Assembly (NCBI RefSeq): GCF_902686445.1
Contig: NC_062222.1
Location: forward strand, 41,415,792 to 41,479,791
DNA from: Sciurus carolinensis
Taxonomy: Eukaryota > Chordata > Mammalia > Rodentia > Sciuridae
DNA length: 64,000 bases
Reading direction: 5' to 3'
Made by a program: the position numbers and the translations under genes. The notes under the pieces were generated by a model. That model did not search any database, was not told where the DNA came from, and saw nothing but the letters and a program-made list of their open reading frames with translations. Below, piece after piece: positions 35,041 through 47,936 of the stretch. Position 1 is the first letter of the stretch. The number at the start of each line of letters is the position of its first letter.

Positions 35041-35650
35041 TTTTCCTTGTATTTATTTATTTTTATTAGTTATTCTAATTATACATAATATTAGGGTTCA
35101 TTTTGATATAATTATACAAATATGGAATATAATTTGCTCTATTTCAGTCCCCAGTACTATCTTTGCCCCTATTCTTCCCCCTCCTATTCCCTTTTCTCTA
35201 CTGGTATTTTTTCTATTTATTTATAGATTTTTAAAATTAGTGCACTTTAGAGATACATAAAAATGAAATTCATATATGTATATAGAATACTTTGGTTAAT
35301 TTTATTTCACTAGTCATCCCTTTTCCCATCTTTCTTCCCTTCCCCTCAGTCCCCTTCCTCTCTTCACTGATGCATACTTCTTTCCCCCCAAACCATACTT
35401 CTTTCCCATATTCTGGTCCAGTTACCACATATGAGAAAAACACTTGACCCTTGACTTTCTGGGTCTGGTTTATTTCACCTAGTATGAGGTTTTCCAGTTC
35501 TATCCACTTACCTGCACAAACCATAATTTCATTTTTCCTTGTGACTGAGAAAAACTCTTTTGTTTATATGTACTTCATTTTAAAAAATCTATTCATATGT
35601 TAATAAGCACCTGAGCCAGTACTTGGCTATTGTGCATTCAACTTTTATAT
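35041..35650 (-). mobile_element. L1 3' end (ORF2 tail and 3' UTR)
   Basis: The left part is the antisense UTR ('aatattagggttcattttga', 'ttcttccccctcctattccc'), with two pyrimidine-rich blocks (35160-35210 and 35320-35395). The right part is antisense ORF2 C-terminus ('tctatccacttacctgcaca', 'aaaccataatttcatttttc', 'gtacttggctattgtgcatt'). The open reading 35270-35524 (minus) is that ORF2 tail plus UTR. Confidence 0.75.
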
Positions 35651-36930
35651 AAAAGTAAAAATGTATGTTTTTCATTTTTTTTTAACCTTTATAGATATTT
35701 GATTTAACTCTATGTATAGAAAACCATAGTCTACTTTTATGGATATTTTCTAAAATGAGTGAAAAATACTATTGATTATGTTATTAGGCTAAAAATTGCA
35801 TTTGTAAAGAAATACGTAACTAAAGATTGCAAGTATTGTAAATGGACCAATACAATTTAACTGCTAACATATAATTTTAGAAAAATGTCTTGGAGTCCTC
35901 TGGGAATATATGGGGAATATTTGTATAATTTTACAGAAGAAAAAAATAAACTGTGACAGACCTATACTCTTATTGAAATTATCTTGATTGGAATAGGACT
36001 ATAATATTATGGATACCATAATAAACAAACTATTTTTCCATATTTTATGACTAATGTGGGTAGAAATGGGAAAGAAAATGAGTTAGGTAATCAATATCTA
36101 AATAAAAGAGAATTAGAAAAGAAATCTAAATGTTCTAGAGTGGAAAATGTAGAATTATTACTGAGTGAATGAAAAAAGGTAAATAGCTCAAAGAACAGGT
36201 TCCATAAGCTTATGAAAGAGAAGTTTAAGAAAATGTATGTACCAAGCAGGAATAATGCTGCATGCATGAATACACATACACAATTGCTTTGAATCTTAAA
36301 AAAATTATAGAGAAACTTGATATGAAAGAAAGAAATGTAGAGGGTATTAGAAGTAGCATGTAGTTTTCCAGTTCCAGTCAGTAAACTAGCAGAGTCTGCT
36401 GGCTCCCTGTTCCAAAACAAATGATGGAAATTTTATGAAAGAGAGAAGGAAAGACAAAGGACAAGAATTCACAAACTGAAGTCTGCTTTGAAGTGAACTA
36501 TATGTTGAATTGTGGTTGCAACTCAGAGCCACAGGCAGATTAAGGCAACAGGATGTAGATAGGTTGGAGGAAATGTTTAAACGTCAGCTCTGGCTTTTAT
36601 TCCTTATCTTTGATAATATTTTCTCTTAGCCAGTAGTTGAGGTAAAGTTAAAACAGCATAGATGCTCTGCTGGGTTTACCAGTACAGACCACCTGGGTCT
36701 TCACCATCCCAGTTCCTCCCTGTTCAAATCTCTTCCACTGGTGAATTACAATCTAGAAGGTCGATCACATTTTACCACCTTCTACAAAGGAGGTAAGGTG
36801 AAACACTGAGGTCTAGGAGCAAAGTGTTCCTCACTGCCTTCCTTTCTTAAACACAAGATGGAAGAAACAAAAGTATCAATATCAGGATAAAGGAATTAAT
36901 TTTTCTTTTTTCAATCTAATATCTATTTTA
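35651..36930. other. Unassigned AT-rich DNA
   Basis: No recognisable repeat. The minus-strand open reading 36091-36420 (109 codons) is rich in Phe, Leu and Ser, as expected from AT-rich antisense sequence, and I do not consider it a gene. Confidence 0.5.
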
Positions 36931-37240
36931 TTTTTAAAATTTTTTATTTCTTCTTTTTAGTTATATGTGACAGTACAGTATACGTTGAGATATTTATACA
37001 AACATGGATTATATCTTATTCCAATTAGGATCCCTGTCTCATGGTTATACATGATAAAGAGTTTCACTGCTGGTGTATTTATATATTAAAGTTGTGTCAG
37101 ATTCATTGAGCCTGTCTTTCCTATTCCTATTCCCCCTCCCTTCCCTTCATTACCATTTTCTAGTTCACTGAACTTTTATCTCACACGACAACTTTTTGTT
37201 GTGCATTAGCATCCACACATAAGGGATAAAAGGATCTCCT
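36931..37240 (-). mobile_element. L1 3'-UTR fragment
   Basis: Antisense 'tagttatatgtgacagtaca', 'ttattccaattaggatccct', 'ctattccccctcccttccct' and 'attagcatccacacataagg' parallel the copy at 11483-11875. Confidence 0.7.
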
Positions 37241-40200
37241 ATTGGAAGAAATATAAGTCAAGAAAAGAAAATGCTGATGAAATAATGAGAATACGTTTCT
37301 CAAATCTAAACAAAGGTGAAAATGAGCAAATTTAAAAGACTTGTAGAATGAGAAGTAGAAGAGATCAAATCTAGACACATGACAGTGACATTTAGAAACA
37401 AGAAGTATACAAAGATAATTTCTAAAAGGCATTGGAAGAAAGAGCAAATCATCTTTAAGAAAACAATATCATCAATGGATATAAGACTTCCAAACAGCAA
37501 CTGTGGCTGGCATAATATATTTAAAATACAGAAAATGCATTGTGGAGCAATAATTTAGTATTGTTAAATAGAAATGTTTTTCTCAGAAAATAATATGGTC
37601 ATCAAGAACATGAAGATGACCTGAATAAATGCAAATATGTCCTGAATGCTTAAATTGAAAAATATCCATGAAAACTTAAAGATCAAATAAGCTCTACAAA
37701 TTTTGGTAGAGTTTATGATGTTCATGGTAACTTTATTATGTTCTTTTTAAAAAGAATATGAAGAATCATCTGCCCTTCATCATAAAAATTAAAAATAATT
37801 AAATGATTAATATCATTAGTATCAAATATCATTAATATCAAAATTAAGGATTTGTATCAATGAAGAATATCATTGAAGAAGCTGATAGGTTATAGATCTG
37901 AAGAATATATTTGCAATATGCAAGAGAGAAAATAAAATGATATCTCGAATATGCGAGGAATTCACATTAATCAATGAAAAACAATAAATAAACAAAAATT
38001 CATAGGAAAGGACCGGTTTAAGACTAGAATGGATATGAGAAGAATCTCCAATTTGTGAGAGATGGTGAAATGAAAGATGAAAAATAAGGTGACAGTGATT
38101 GTCACCTTAATATGGGTCATAAGTTGCAAGTAGTTCTGGAAGGAGATCACATTTGTGAGTAAGTGCAAATTAAGGAGTATGGACAATGAGCAAATAAAGG
38201 GAGGAAATTCAGTAAGTTTTTCTTAATGAACTAGTAACTATTACAGACAACTGCTATGGACAACTGGATCTTAATTCTGCCAATGGTTCTGAGAAAGCAT
38301 GTAGAATGTGCCTGAGAATGGTTCCATCCAAGAATTGAGAAATTAGGAATTGAACCATTAACTTCTGCTTCTCATTAGTTTTGAACTTCCTGTAAACATC
38401 AAATTTTTGGCACATGCAGGCTTCCTGGAATGTGAACTGGGGAGATGTCAGTGACTACAATCCTTAATTAGAGGAATTTAGGAAGCAGGTACTGGAACCC
38501 GGAAGCTATTTACATATACACCACTGGTAAATCCACAGATAGACATACGTGATGGGGCATTTGACAAGTCTGTTGCAGGCTGTGTTGTGCATTGCTGGAA
38601 TCCACTCACAATTACAAGAAGACTGCTCTGTCACAGTCTGGGTTTGTGGCCAGTCATTGATGTGTAGGGGAATTCTCATTATAACTTTTGCTTCAGATTA
38701 CCTTTTAATAGAGTTTGGTATAGTAAAGGGTCTAGGAAATACATCCTCCTAAGACAAAGTTTGAGAAGAAACAAGACCAGTCCCTCTTAAACAATTGGAA
38801 TTTTCTTTTTCTTTTCTTTTTTTTTTTTTATTATTTTTGGAATTTTCTATGTTTGTTGTGCCTCTGCTATAACACAGATCCCCTGTATATGTACTATCCA
38901 AATTGCCCACTATGCAATGCCCTGTGAACTTTGGGAGTAAGCAACAAGTACAAATGAGAAGCATTCTTCTTGCTGTGCCGTGAGTACTCACACTCTGTCT
39001 CTAACTCAAGTCTCATGTCTTCTTCCAGCATGTAGAAAACTGATAAACTTTTAGTTTGCCAGTAGGGTAGAATCTCAGATCATTCACAAAGAATGCATTA
39101 GCTTCCTTATGTAACAACTAAATATTATTAAAAAAAAAAAAAAAAAAAAAAAACTTAGACCAAGTTTCCATTTATAACCTGAATGTAATTAATATTCTTT
39201 CACACTAACAAGAGACTACTATTTTAAAAAAAACCTCAAATCTTTATTTAACTGTTGCTGAATGTTACACAGTTTGCCTACCATATATTTATTGTGGTAA
39301 ATGTACTAAGATCCTTCAATTTTGGGGGGGTATTCATTTTATATACTTGTGGTATTATTGCAAACTCCATCATTAAGTTCTAAAGCTATAATATAATGGT
39401 TTCTGGGTCTGAGAAAAGGACAAATTTTGAAACTTTGTTAGAAACAATGATTTTCCAATGGAGAGACATTGACATTTTTCTATTTCTTGATATTTGAGGG
39501 TGTAGGTAAGTCAAGTTACATCGTTTTTACATGTCAACTTTCCCAGAAACACACTTGTGTTAGTCATTGTCAAAGATTCCTAAAGATCAAGTTTCCCTAG
39601 CTTCCATTATTTGCTTTGCTGCCCATTATAGTAATTATATCTGCTTTGCATCTGATGGTTAAATGCTACTGGCCTTTGTTATAATCTATAACATCCCTTT
39701 GGAAATCAGATTTTGGTAACTTTTCATACCCATCATTAAAAGCTTCTCATGGATGCTGTGAAATTCAACCATCCCACTAGTGCATTTCTTACTGCTCCTA
39801 TAGGAGGAATGTCACTTGAATTCAGTGGACAAGCAGAGTGACAGATAAACTTCCAGTTCTCACTAAATATCCATTCTAATATGGTAACCTTTCTGAGTCA
39901 TCTGATTCAGCTTTGAATTCTCTGTTAAGGCACTGATCATTGTATCTTTTTCCCCAAACTTCAAAGCATATTAATTATTTGAAAAAATGACTTAATTATG
40001 TGTTCCTTTCTTTACCCACTTCTTTGCAATGTAACTTTGCAGCTTCCTTGAAAAATAGGCAAATAAAACTGCTTTAGTCTACAAATCTTGAATGGGTATA
40101 GACTCATTGACCAATAGAATGCAATGGGAGTTGTTTTGTCTCTGTATCTAACCTATGACTTAAGAAATTTTTCACACTTTCATTCTTTATTCTGAACATC

Positions 40201-40697
40201 TGCATGATAATCTAAATAATGATGAGTTAAACCTGAAGAAAATGAGAGACTGAAAGAATCTGAGAATGTGATCCTAGACAAACTATATTCAGATCTTCTG
40301 TAGACTAGCAACATATGCCTATGATAATCCATCTGACATAAACTGAGCCCAATCTAGACTTGAAAAATCATCTATTTTACCACTGGCTTGTGAACAAATG
40401 GCTGTTCTTTAAGCCTTGAGGTTTTTGTGTGTGTTTGTTATGCAACATTATATCAAAGGAAAACTGATACAAAACAATTTTACCCACTTATTAGGGCTGA
40501 CCCCAGAGATCATTGCCAGCATTTTCATCCTGATTTGCCATAAATCACAAACTTTTTTGAAAAACTTTATATTCTTCCTCCTCTTCCTCAGTGTACTACC
40601 ATCAAAGATCACGTTCATATGTCCTTGTATTCTGCTGCTACATGTTTAAGTGGTTCTTGGGAAATTATTCCCTTCTTCACATATTATGGACCACAAT

Positions 40698-41300
40698 TCA
40701 CATTTGACAGACACTGAGACCTTGGCTTAGTTGTTGATTTAGAATGAAGGCACAACGCAACAAAATCTTAAGGTAAAACATCATTAGTATATATTCACCT
40801 TTGGTAAGGCCAAACTTGATCTCCAGGCACTGTGATTTTTCTATAGTAAAAGATAGGTGATCATTTCCCACCAGTTTATAGTGCTCCAAAGAATCAAAAG
40901 TACAAAATTATCAGGTTTATCCATACATTGTCCTCTGCGTATTCTGTACTTCCCAGACCCCTCTATGAAGTGCTTAATTCTTTTCTCAGTATAAATATGC
41001 TGTTTCTGTGAAATTACTACCTTTGGTGGTCTGCAGCTCTTAAAATCAAAACATGGATTTGGTTTTCTGCACAATCTAAGTTTGGGTTGCCTAAAATATA
41101 AATCTCTTCAAATTTTACCATGGACAATTTCTGGTTTGACAAGAACCTTGAATTGATAGTTAACTGCCTGTCATTGACTTTCTTCCAGGTTTCTTGGTCA
41201 GCAATTAAAACATACTCGACTCCAATATCTTTATAATTACTATCACTCAAATATGTTTCAAGAACCAGAGTTATTGCCTAAATTATTCTTTTCCTTTGTA
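40698..41300 (-). other. Weak coding-like patch, possible decayed pseudogene
   Basis: Three minus-strand open readings overlap head to tail in different frames (41250-41017, 41074-40841, 40889-40698) and have mixed, protein-like composition rather than the Phe/Leu/Ile/Asn bias of neighbouring chance readings. Their pieces include 'VEYVLIADQETWKKVND', 'KHFIEGSGKYRIRRGQ' and 'LVGNDHLSFTIEKSQ'. This would fit one ancestral reading broken by two frameshifts. I do not recognise a family, and see no poly(A) tail or duplication that would prove a retrocopy. It may be chance. Confidence 0.25.
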
Positions 41301-41466
41301 CTTGTTTCTCACTCTCCATAAATGAAAGTCTAAGCAGTTGTGGTGTTTCACTTCAGAATCTATGTTGCCAACCCATTTCCCACCAGCAGTGGTGTACTCA
41401 GTGCCCTCTGACCCATTCCATGTCTCATCATGATGACCACTGTTATTATCAAGTTGTATGGATTAC

Positions 41467-41501
41467 CTTAAGATCTTAAGATAGTGCACTTATCTTAAGA
41501 T
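41467..41501. repeat. Clustered short palindromes
   Basis: CTTAAGATCTTAAG (41467-41480) is a perfect 14-bp palindrome. It overlaps an inverted repeat ATCTTAAGATA (41473-41483) / TATCTTAAGAT (41491-41501) around GTGCACT. Function unknown. Confidence 0.8.
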
Positions 41502-42117
41502 AAATGAGTAATGGTTTGGGATGCAGCTCATTTGTCTGGGAGATGATCACAGGAAGCCTAAGGAATTAAATAGGGTAAGTAGGAAGATGAAAAGAGACTT
41601 GGCTTCAGGGGTGTGTAAGCTCTGCAGTCCTGAGAGCCCACGCTTAGAAGGGCAGCACACTTTAATGCCTTGCTGTCACCATCTCAAAATTCTTAATGAT
41701 TTTGTCTTTCAAATGTAAGTAAATATTATTTAGTGAAAAAAACTAATGATGGAACAAAGAGCTATGCCTATAAGCAGAGGTAATATGTGCGATGTGCATG
41801 TTCATTGTTCCTTAAAGTCCCCTTCATATGCAGCATTAGTCATGTTGCATGAGTATACAACATTAATACTATAAGAATTTAATCCAACAATATGTTGGAA
41901 CATAGGCCTGAAGTATTTTTCAGCAAATGTATTATGAATAAAATTATTTACATTTTATTTGTACTATATTATCCTTATGAAAATATCAGAGTATTCAATT
42001 ATACCAAAAGAAGTGAACAAAACTCATCCATATACTCAGTATTCAGAAATAACAATTTCCAATTTTAGTGCACATATCTTCAGAAGTTGTTGGTCAAATA
42101 AGAATCACTTCAAAATA

Positions 42118-42470
42118 CTTATGTCCTGATCATGGAAACTGAATATGTTATCTTACATGGTAAAAGGGATTTTTCAGATGTGAATATGGTTAATTACTTG
42201 ACATAAAGAGATTGTTCTGGATTGTGGCTGGGGTCCAACTAATCACCTCAAAGCGTAAGAGTAGAAAACACCGGAAGGGTATCACATTAGAGAGATGTGA
42301 GATGCAGAAGTTCCAATCTGTAATTTCTATCTTTAAAAATAGAGGAATAGACCTCTATCCAAAGAATGCTTTGCATTACCAAGTAGGGATAAATCATCAA
42401 GAAAACAAGAATATTGGTCCAACAACTTCAACGAACTGCATTCTCCTCTAGAGACACTAAAAAGAACCCA
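42118..42470 (+). mobile_element. LTR fragment, MaLR/ERVL-like
   Basis: 'gttatcttacatggtaaaag', 'ggatttttcagatgtgaata', 'agagattgttctggattgtg', 'aatcacctcaaagcgtaaga' and 'ttctcctctagagacac' follow the order of an abundant old mammalian LTR on the sense strand. Confidence 0.55.
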
Positions 42471-42527
42471 GTTTAAAAATCCCTTGATTTCAGTGCCATT
42501 TCTGGAACCAGGCTGGCTCAGTTCAAA

Positions 42528-42670
42528 ACAATGATCTGGCTTACTTATGTGACCTCTATTTCCTCCTATTAAAAAAGGAGGAATAAAAATAGTACTACTC
42601 TACCAGGTTGATGTGGGATTATAATATATGTAAGTGAAACAGTATTAAGTATACTTTAAGTGATAGTTGT
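42528..42670 (+). mobile_element. MIR SINE fragment
   Basis: 'ttacttatgtgacctctatt', 'tcctcctattaaaaaaggag', 'aataaaaatagtactactct', 'gttgatgtgggattataata' and 'gtgaaacagtatt' follow the MIR core and 3' half in order. Confidence 0.65.
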
Positions 42671-43816
42671 TCTTAATTTTTTACTATTATAACCAATTCT
42701 TCCAAATATGAATCCATGTCTACAATTGTTAAAATTTCCACAAAAATCTTCCATTTTAAGCACATTGCATAATGCAATTAAACAATCCCTAACACAAAAT
42801 ATTCAGTTTATGTATGTCATATGTGTGTTTGTGTATATGACTTTTATTGTTTTTCAAACTACCCTTAAAACAAGGCTGCTTAAACTGCAACCAATTAATT
42901 AGATCATTATTTCAGGGTTTTTCTTGGCAATTACTCTGAATTAAGCCAGCTCAGTTCATTGGTTAAGCTTGCTCTTGCATCTATGATGAGGGGGCAATTA
43001 ACTGGTGATTGGATGTTGCAACATGATATCCTTCAAATGTGTGTTTTGCAGATCATTAGCCAGGTTGATGGGGTATCTAGGCCATGTGACTTTCATCATC
43101 TGGTGGGTTAAGCAGGGATTCTCATGTTAGCAGTGGCAAGAGCCTGAGGAATTGCAAGATTGAACAAACCCAATATCAGTGTGCTTCAGATCTCTGCTTA
43201 TCTCTTATGACATGGCATTGTTCCAAGGACAGGTCCAAGTTCAGAGTCCAAGGGCAGTTTACAAAACAAGTGAGACACTTGTGGGGAAAACATTGTAGTT
43301 GTGTTTGACATCAACTATAACTCTACTTTTCTTTTACATTTTTTAGAAAGGTAAACAATACTGATGAATACCAATCTCAACTTATCTAGAAATACTCAGA
43401 TATGTTTTATCTAAATCACACTTCTCTGGCTCTGTTTATTCAAAGAAATAGTTTTAATTATTTGTTTTAATAATTCTGAAATGATTTTTATCTAAAGTAT
43501 TACATAATGTAATATGTGGTTAATTTTCTTCCTAAAATCAGAATGTATATTATTGAAATATTTATTGCGACTTTTCAAATAATATATATAAAACATTCAG
43601 TTATAATTTTCAAGTTAGTCTCCTCAGTGATTTTTTTGGTCACATATATTTTAGAATCTATTGAATTTTTATAATTGAACTACATTTCATTGTTATTGCT
43701 TCCATTTTCTTACTCCTCAGTTGCAGTGATAAAATGTCTGTACTTAATTTAAGTGCTATGGACCATCATGCCAGTAATAGAAGGTAATAGAAACCACAAA
43801 TTAAGCAATGGGTCAG
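42671..43816. other. Unassigned DNA
   Basis: 42940-43290 reads like an old interspersed element ('actttcatcatctggtgggt', 'cagatctctgcttatctctt'), but I cannot assign it. The rest is AT-rich. Confidence 0.4.
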
Positions 43817-43821
43817 TGAGT

Positions 43822-43868
<47 letters not shown>
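43817..43868. repeat. (TG)n microsatellite
   Basis: About 26 TG units, with one TAT interruption near the start (43825). The open reading across it is a low-complexity Val/Cys translation, not a gene. Confidence 0.95.
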
Positions 43869-43869
<1 letters not shown>

Positions 43870-45599
43870 AGAGTAGCTAGATCATACATACCAACTACAG
43901 CAAAACCACTGAGAGGATTCTCCACAGGTTTCTGTTATCCATTGTCAGGAGTGTTTTCTGTGCTAAGTTCCTGAAAATATTAACAGAGTTTGAGGAACCT
44001 ATATAAATGAATTTTATCTAATTTCAAACAATAAAGCAAACTGATTTATAGTGCCAAAAATGTACTAAGAATATGGTGATAATTTTATAACTTTACTTTC
44101 AAACAGTGTTTACTCCATCTATTTGAAATTACTATAATTTTCTAAATAACCACTTTATCATGTAAGACTTTTTCCTCTAATCTTAAAGTGCTCAGAAAGA
44201 ATACAAATGACTTTCAGCTTAATAATTTGACTTTTTAATGATGCAATGGTATTTATTTATGTTGTTTATACTTTTTTGAAAATGCTGTCAAAATATGTGT
44301 GAAAAACCAGCATGCCTTTAATGGTCCCAATTATGAATTCTATAACTTTCAAAATGTGATTTGCTCCCTTTTGTTCCACAGTACGTGTATTTCCTGCAAA
44401 TGATGTTTTTTAATGCTATGTACTGAGAAGAAATATACTTTCCTTCAGCAATGTGTTCCTTTAACCCCTCTACTTTGGAATAGGAACTATAACTTTCAGA
44501 AATATTTTCTTCTGAGACTTGGACTGTTTTCATTGTTAAAAACAGAGAGTTCTGGATAAGAACATGCAACTATGACGAGGGAAGAAATAAGTAGTGAGTA
44601 ATTTTGGCTCCAAATAATACTGCCATTATGGGTATGATCCAACATAACTTTTAAGAATAGCAAATTCATGCTGAACTCAGTCAAAAGAGACAATGATTTG
44701 GTCCACAGAGAAAATAAATATATAGTTAAGACATCTAGTTCAGTGGGAAACATAAATACTGAAGTCATTTGTTCTCTTTGTTGAAAAATAGAACGATCCT
44801 TGAACTGCTGGATTCCCTATGGAGCAAATTCTTTGTCCAGCAAAACTGACCAGTTTTCTCAGGTATTGATAGTAGAAAGGAGTAAACGTTAACAGCATCT
44901 CAGTGTTACAGTATCACTGAGATTTAGAGAACCAAATAAAAATTGTGATTTCATGCAGTATTGGAATATATTATTGGTATTAAAGATTTTCCAGTTTCTT
45001 TTTAAAATAGGAAAGTTCCCAAGCAGAATTAACTGCTGTGTATGTCTCACATATATTTATATAATCTTCATAGAGTTTATAGCTTCCTCTTATCTTAAAT
45101 GGGCATTTTATTTAAACAATGTGTGATCAACAAAAAATAAGAAAAATAAATTTAAAATTTTCTAAATTTAGAAATAGACAATAAGAGGGAATTTATACAA
45201 TTCAATAAGATTTATTTAATTATTCCTCTCCTACTTCAGAAATATCTCTCGCAATGAGGCTGCTTCTAAAAAAATTGTGTTAATGGATTGCCCAAACTTC
45301 TCCAATTAATTTCTTCATCTCTGAAGCTCCCTCTGGATTCTACCTCTCCTTTTCTTTACATTTTCTAGTATAAACTCTTCTAGTTAGTCAGTTGATCCAG
45401 ATCACCTCTCACACAATTGTCTTCAGTCTATATAATGAATCCATGAAGAAATAGAACTTGCCATTCATTTTTGAAGTTTGGAGGAGGAGTGTTCGTGAAG
45501 ATTTGAAAGCTAGATAATAAGCAATAGCATTTTACTGACTATATGGAGGCAGACAGAAGGTGATCAGGTGTACTAACCAATATTTTTCTATAGGTTTTG
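43869..45599. other. Unassigned AT-rich DNA
   Basis: No gene. The minus-strand open readings 44318-44569 and 44496-44768 are not recognised. Confidence 0.5.
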
Positions 45600-45775
45600 C
45601 ATTCAATAGCACATTTATCTCTCAGTAACCCAATTAGGTGTGTCTAATTATTACTCCTAATTTAGACTTGAGAAAACTCAAATGTATACAATTTAAATAC
45701 CTTGTCAAAGGACCCACACAATAAGTGGCACAGTTTACCTTCAGGGTCTAACTCCAAAAACCATGCTTTTAAAGG
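45600..45775 (-). mobile_element. MIR SINE
   Basis: Antisense MIR order: 'aattattactcctaatttag', 'acttgagaaaactcaaatg', 'aataccttgtcaaaggaccc', 'acacaataagtggcacagtt', 'agggtctaactcc' and 'accatgctttta'. Confidence 0.7.
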
Positions 45776-46028
45776 TCAAATTATAGTCCACTTTCAATTT
45801 AACTTAATAATTCAAATTTAATTAATTAAATTTAAATTTAAATGTAATTTAATAATTTTGGTCCGTGTCATGCATGTCATATGAATCGAAAGGTGAAACT
45901 GACGCAGAACTATGAAAGAAGAGAAATGGGTGGAGCAGAGGGGTAAATGTACATTTTCCCTTAGTTAAAGCTAAAGGAGAGAAACAATCCTTTCATGATG
46001 GGATAGATTAGTAGTCTACTTTTTTTTT

Positions 46029-46031
46029 CAT

Positions 46032-46061
<30 letters not shown>
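46029..46061. repeat. (CT)n(TA)n simple repeat
   Basis: A CT run passes directly into a TA run, adjoining the SINE at 46062. Confidence 0.9.
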
Positions 46062-46062
<1 letters not shown>

Positions 46063-46221
46063 CTTTCTTTTTAACCCTGAGCTACATCCTCAACCTTTTC
46101 TTTTTTTTAATTTTTAGATAAGGTCTTACTAAGTTTCTGAAGCTGGTCCTGAACCTATGATTCTCCTGTCTCAGTCTCCAGAGTCTCTGGGATCAGAGAT
46201 GGCAGGCATGCGCGACAGGGC
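46062..46221 (-). mobile_element. B1-dID SINE
   Basis: Antisense ID end ('accctgagctacatcctcaa') is joined to antisense B1: 'agataaggtcttactaagtt', 'tgaagctggtcctgaaccta', 'gattctcctgtctcagtctc' and 'ctctgggatcagagatggca'. The ID part is shortened. Confidence 0.8.
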
Positions 46222-47936
46222 ATGGTGAAAGCAAGTCTTCTTTAGTGTGTAATGTTTTCTGTGTTTTTTCTTAGATATGTAGGTAGTTATTGGAATGAAT
46301 TTGTGAAAACTTAGATTATAAGAATTTTATCTCTTGAAAATCAAAAATAAACTTCTATTAATCCCACAAAATACAGCAACCAGAAAATTAAAAACATAAT
46401 TTTTAAAGTTATCTGATATACTCTTCCATAGAGAAAACTTTACAAAAATGATGAAGACTTTGGGAAATACAATTAGAGTGTTACAAAGAGACATCTTCAT
46501 TAATTTAATATTTGTATTATTTTAATTACCATGTTGAAAATAAAACAGTCACATTAACCAAACACAAGTTTGTGACAACATGGAAAATGTTTTTATAATT
46601 ATCATAATTTCCCTATATCCTGCTATACAGTTCATATTAAGTTTTCATTTGCCAGCCTCTGATACTACTATTATTACTTGCTATCTTCAATATTTTCCTC
46701 TAAGAATTATAATTTTAATGCTATTAGAATTTCTATACAGCAGTCTAACAAAAGTTTAGTGTCTTTAATTTTCCTGCAGAAGGAAGGCATTTGCAATGTA
46801 AACTTTTTCAATAAATTTGGAGAACTGGAATTTTAGCATTATAGTGCTCTAACTTTACAAGCTTTGGAAAGCACTCAGTAAGAATAATTTTCTTAGTACT
46901 GGCCTGTTGGTATTTAATCACTGATTATGTACTTAAAATGACTGTTTTGTCATGAAAAATATAAGAACTAGAAAAAATGCCTTAGTTTTCAATTTTTCTG
47001 ATTGTTATTGAAACTTTACATTTTAAGGGTACTGTTTTTCTTTGGTATGTGAGGGAAATAATTGTCAAGAAATTGTTCAATTTCTGGATCTTTGTTAATG
47101 AAGTCACAGTGTTAACCTGGTTAAAAAAATACATGGGTCAATTATTGATTTGCACTTATATTAGTTAAAAATACCACCCGGGGCTGAAGGTGTGTCTTGC
47201 AGAATGTATTATTGGCAAGATAAGGCAACATGGTACAAATGAAGAAATACAAGCACATCATTGTTACAATTGGAAAATCAAATACAAGTCTTTATTGATA
47301 ACTAAATAGAAGTATAAGAAAATAGGGGAAAGTAAACACATGTTGTGATGGATATTAGTAGTTCTTTCCACACTCAGTGTTTCAACATATTGGCACAAGC
47401 CAGTTATTGTATCAACTGGACTGATTTGGGAAGAATTATTATGTATAATTTCATTAATTTTCAAATTTTAATATTTTTTGAGTATCTACTATGTGACAGT
47501 TTGAGGAATTCATAATCTATACAGAGGACAAACTGACTCTCTTGTACAAGATAAGTAATTTCAGCATTACATGATAACATATAAAAGGGCACCTACCTAA
47601 ATTATTTGATAAGCACCCAAAAGGAGCAAATAGGAGCTAGTGATGTTCACTTCCAAACTGAAGTTTGGAAAGTGATTCCAGTTAGAATGAGGAAGATATG
47701 ATACATACAAGTGTCTTTGAATGTGAGTGAGGTTAAACAACAAGGATGGAAAAATAATAAGAATTTGTGATATTTTTCATCATAATTCTTGTTAAGAGAA
47801 CAATGAGAAGTCATTGAAAAATATCCAACTGAAAAAGAACATGATCAGATTGACATTTTTAGAAAAAGGTTTGTATATCATGATTGACAGAGGGTCAGTT
47901 TTTAAAATTTTAACCTGGGATGATTGTTAAGAAATT
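46222..47936. other. Unassigned AT-rich DNA
   Basis: No gene or confident repeat recognised. The minus-strand open reading 47264-47464 is not convincing. Confidence 0.5.

Larger units (their letters stand above)
37241..42117. other. Long unassigned AT-rich stretch
   Basis: No gene or confident repeat, apart from the weak coding-like patch at 40698-41300 and the short palindromes at 41467-41501. Simple sequence includes a T-rich run (38805-38836) and a 24-A run (39130-39153). Small open readings on either strand are scattered and unrelated. Confidence 0.5.

Noticed and set aside
36091..36420. Minus-strand 109-codon reading
   Set aside because: Phe/Leu/Ser-rich composition typical of AT-rich antisense; no motif or family resemblance.
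43753..43974. Open reading with a Val-Cys repeat
   Set aside because: Direct translation of the (TG)n microsatellite.
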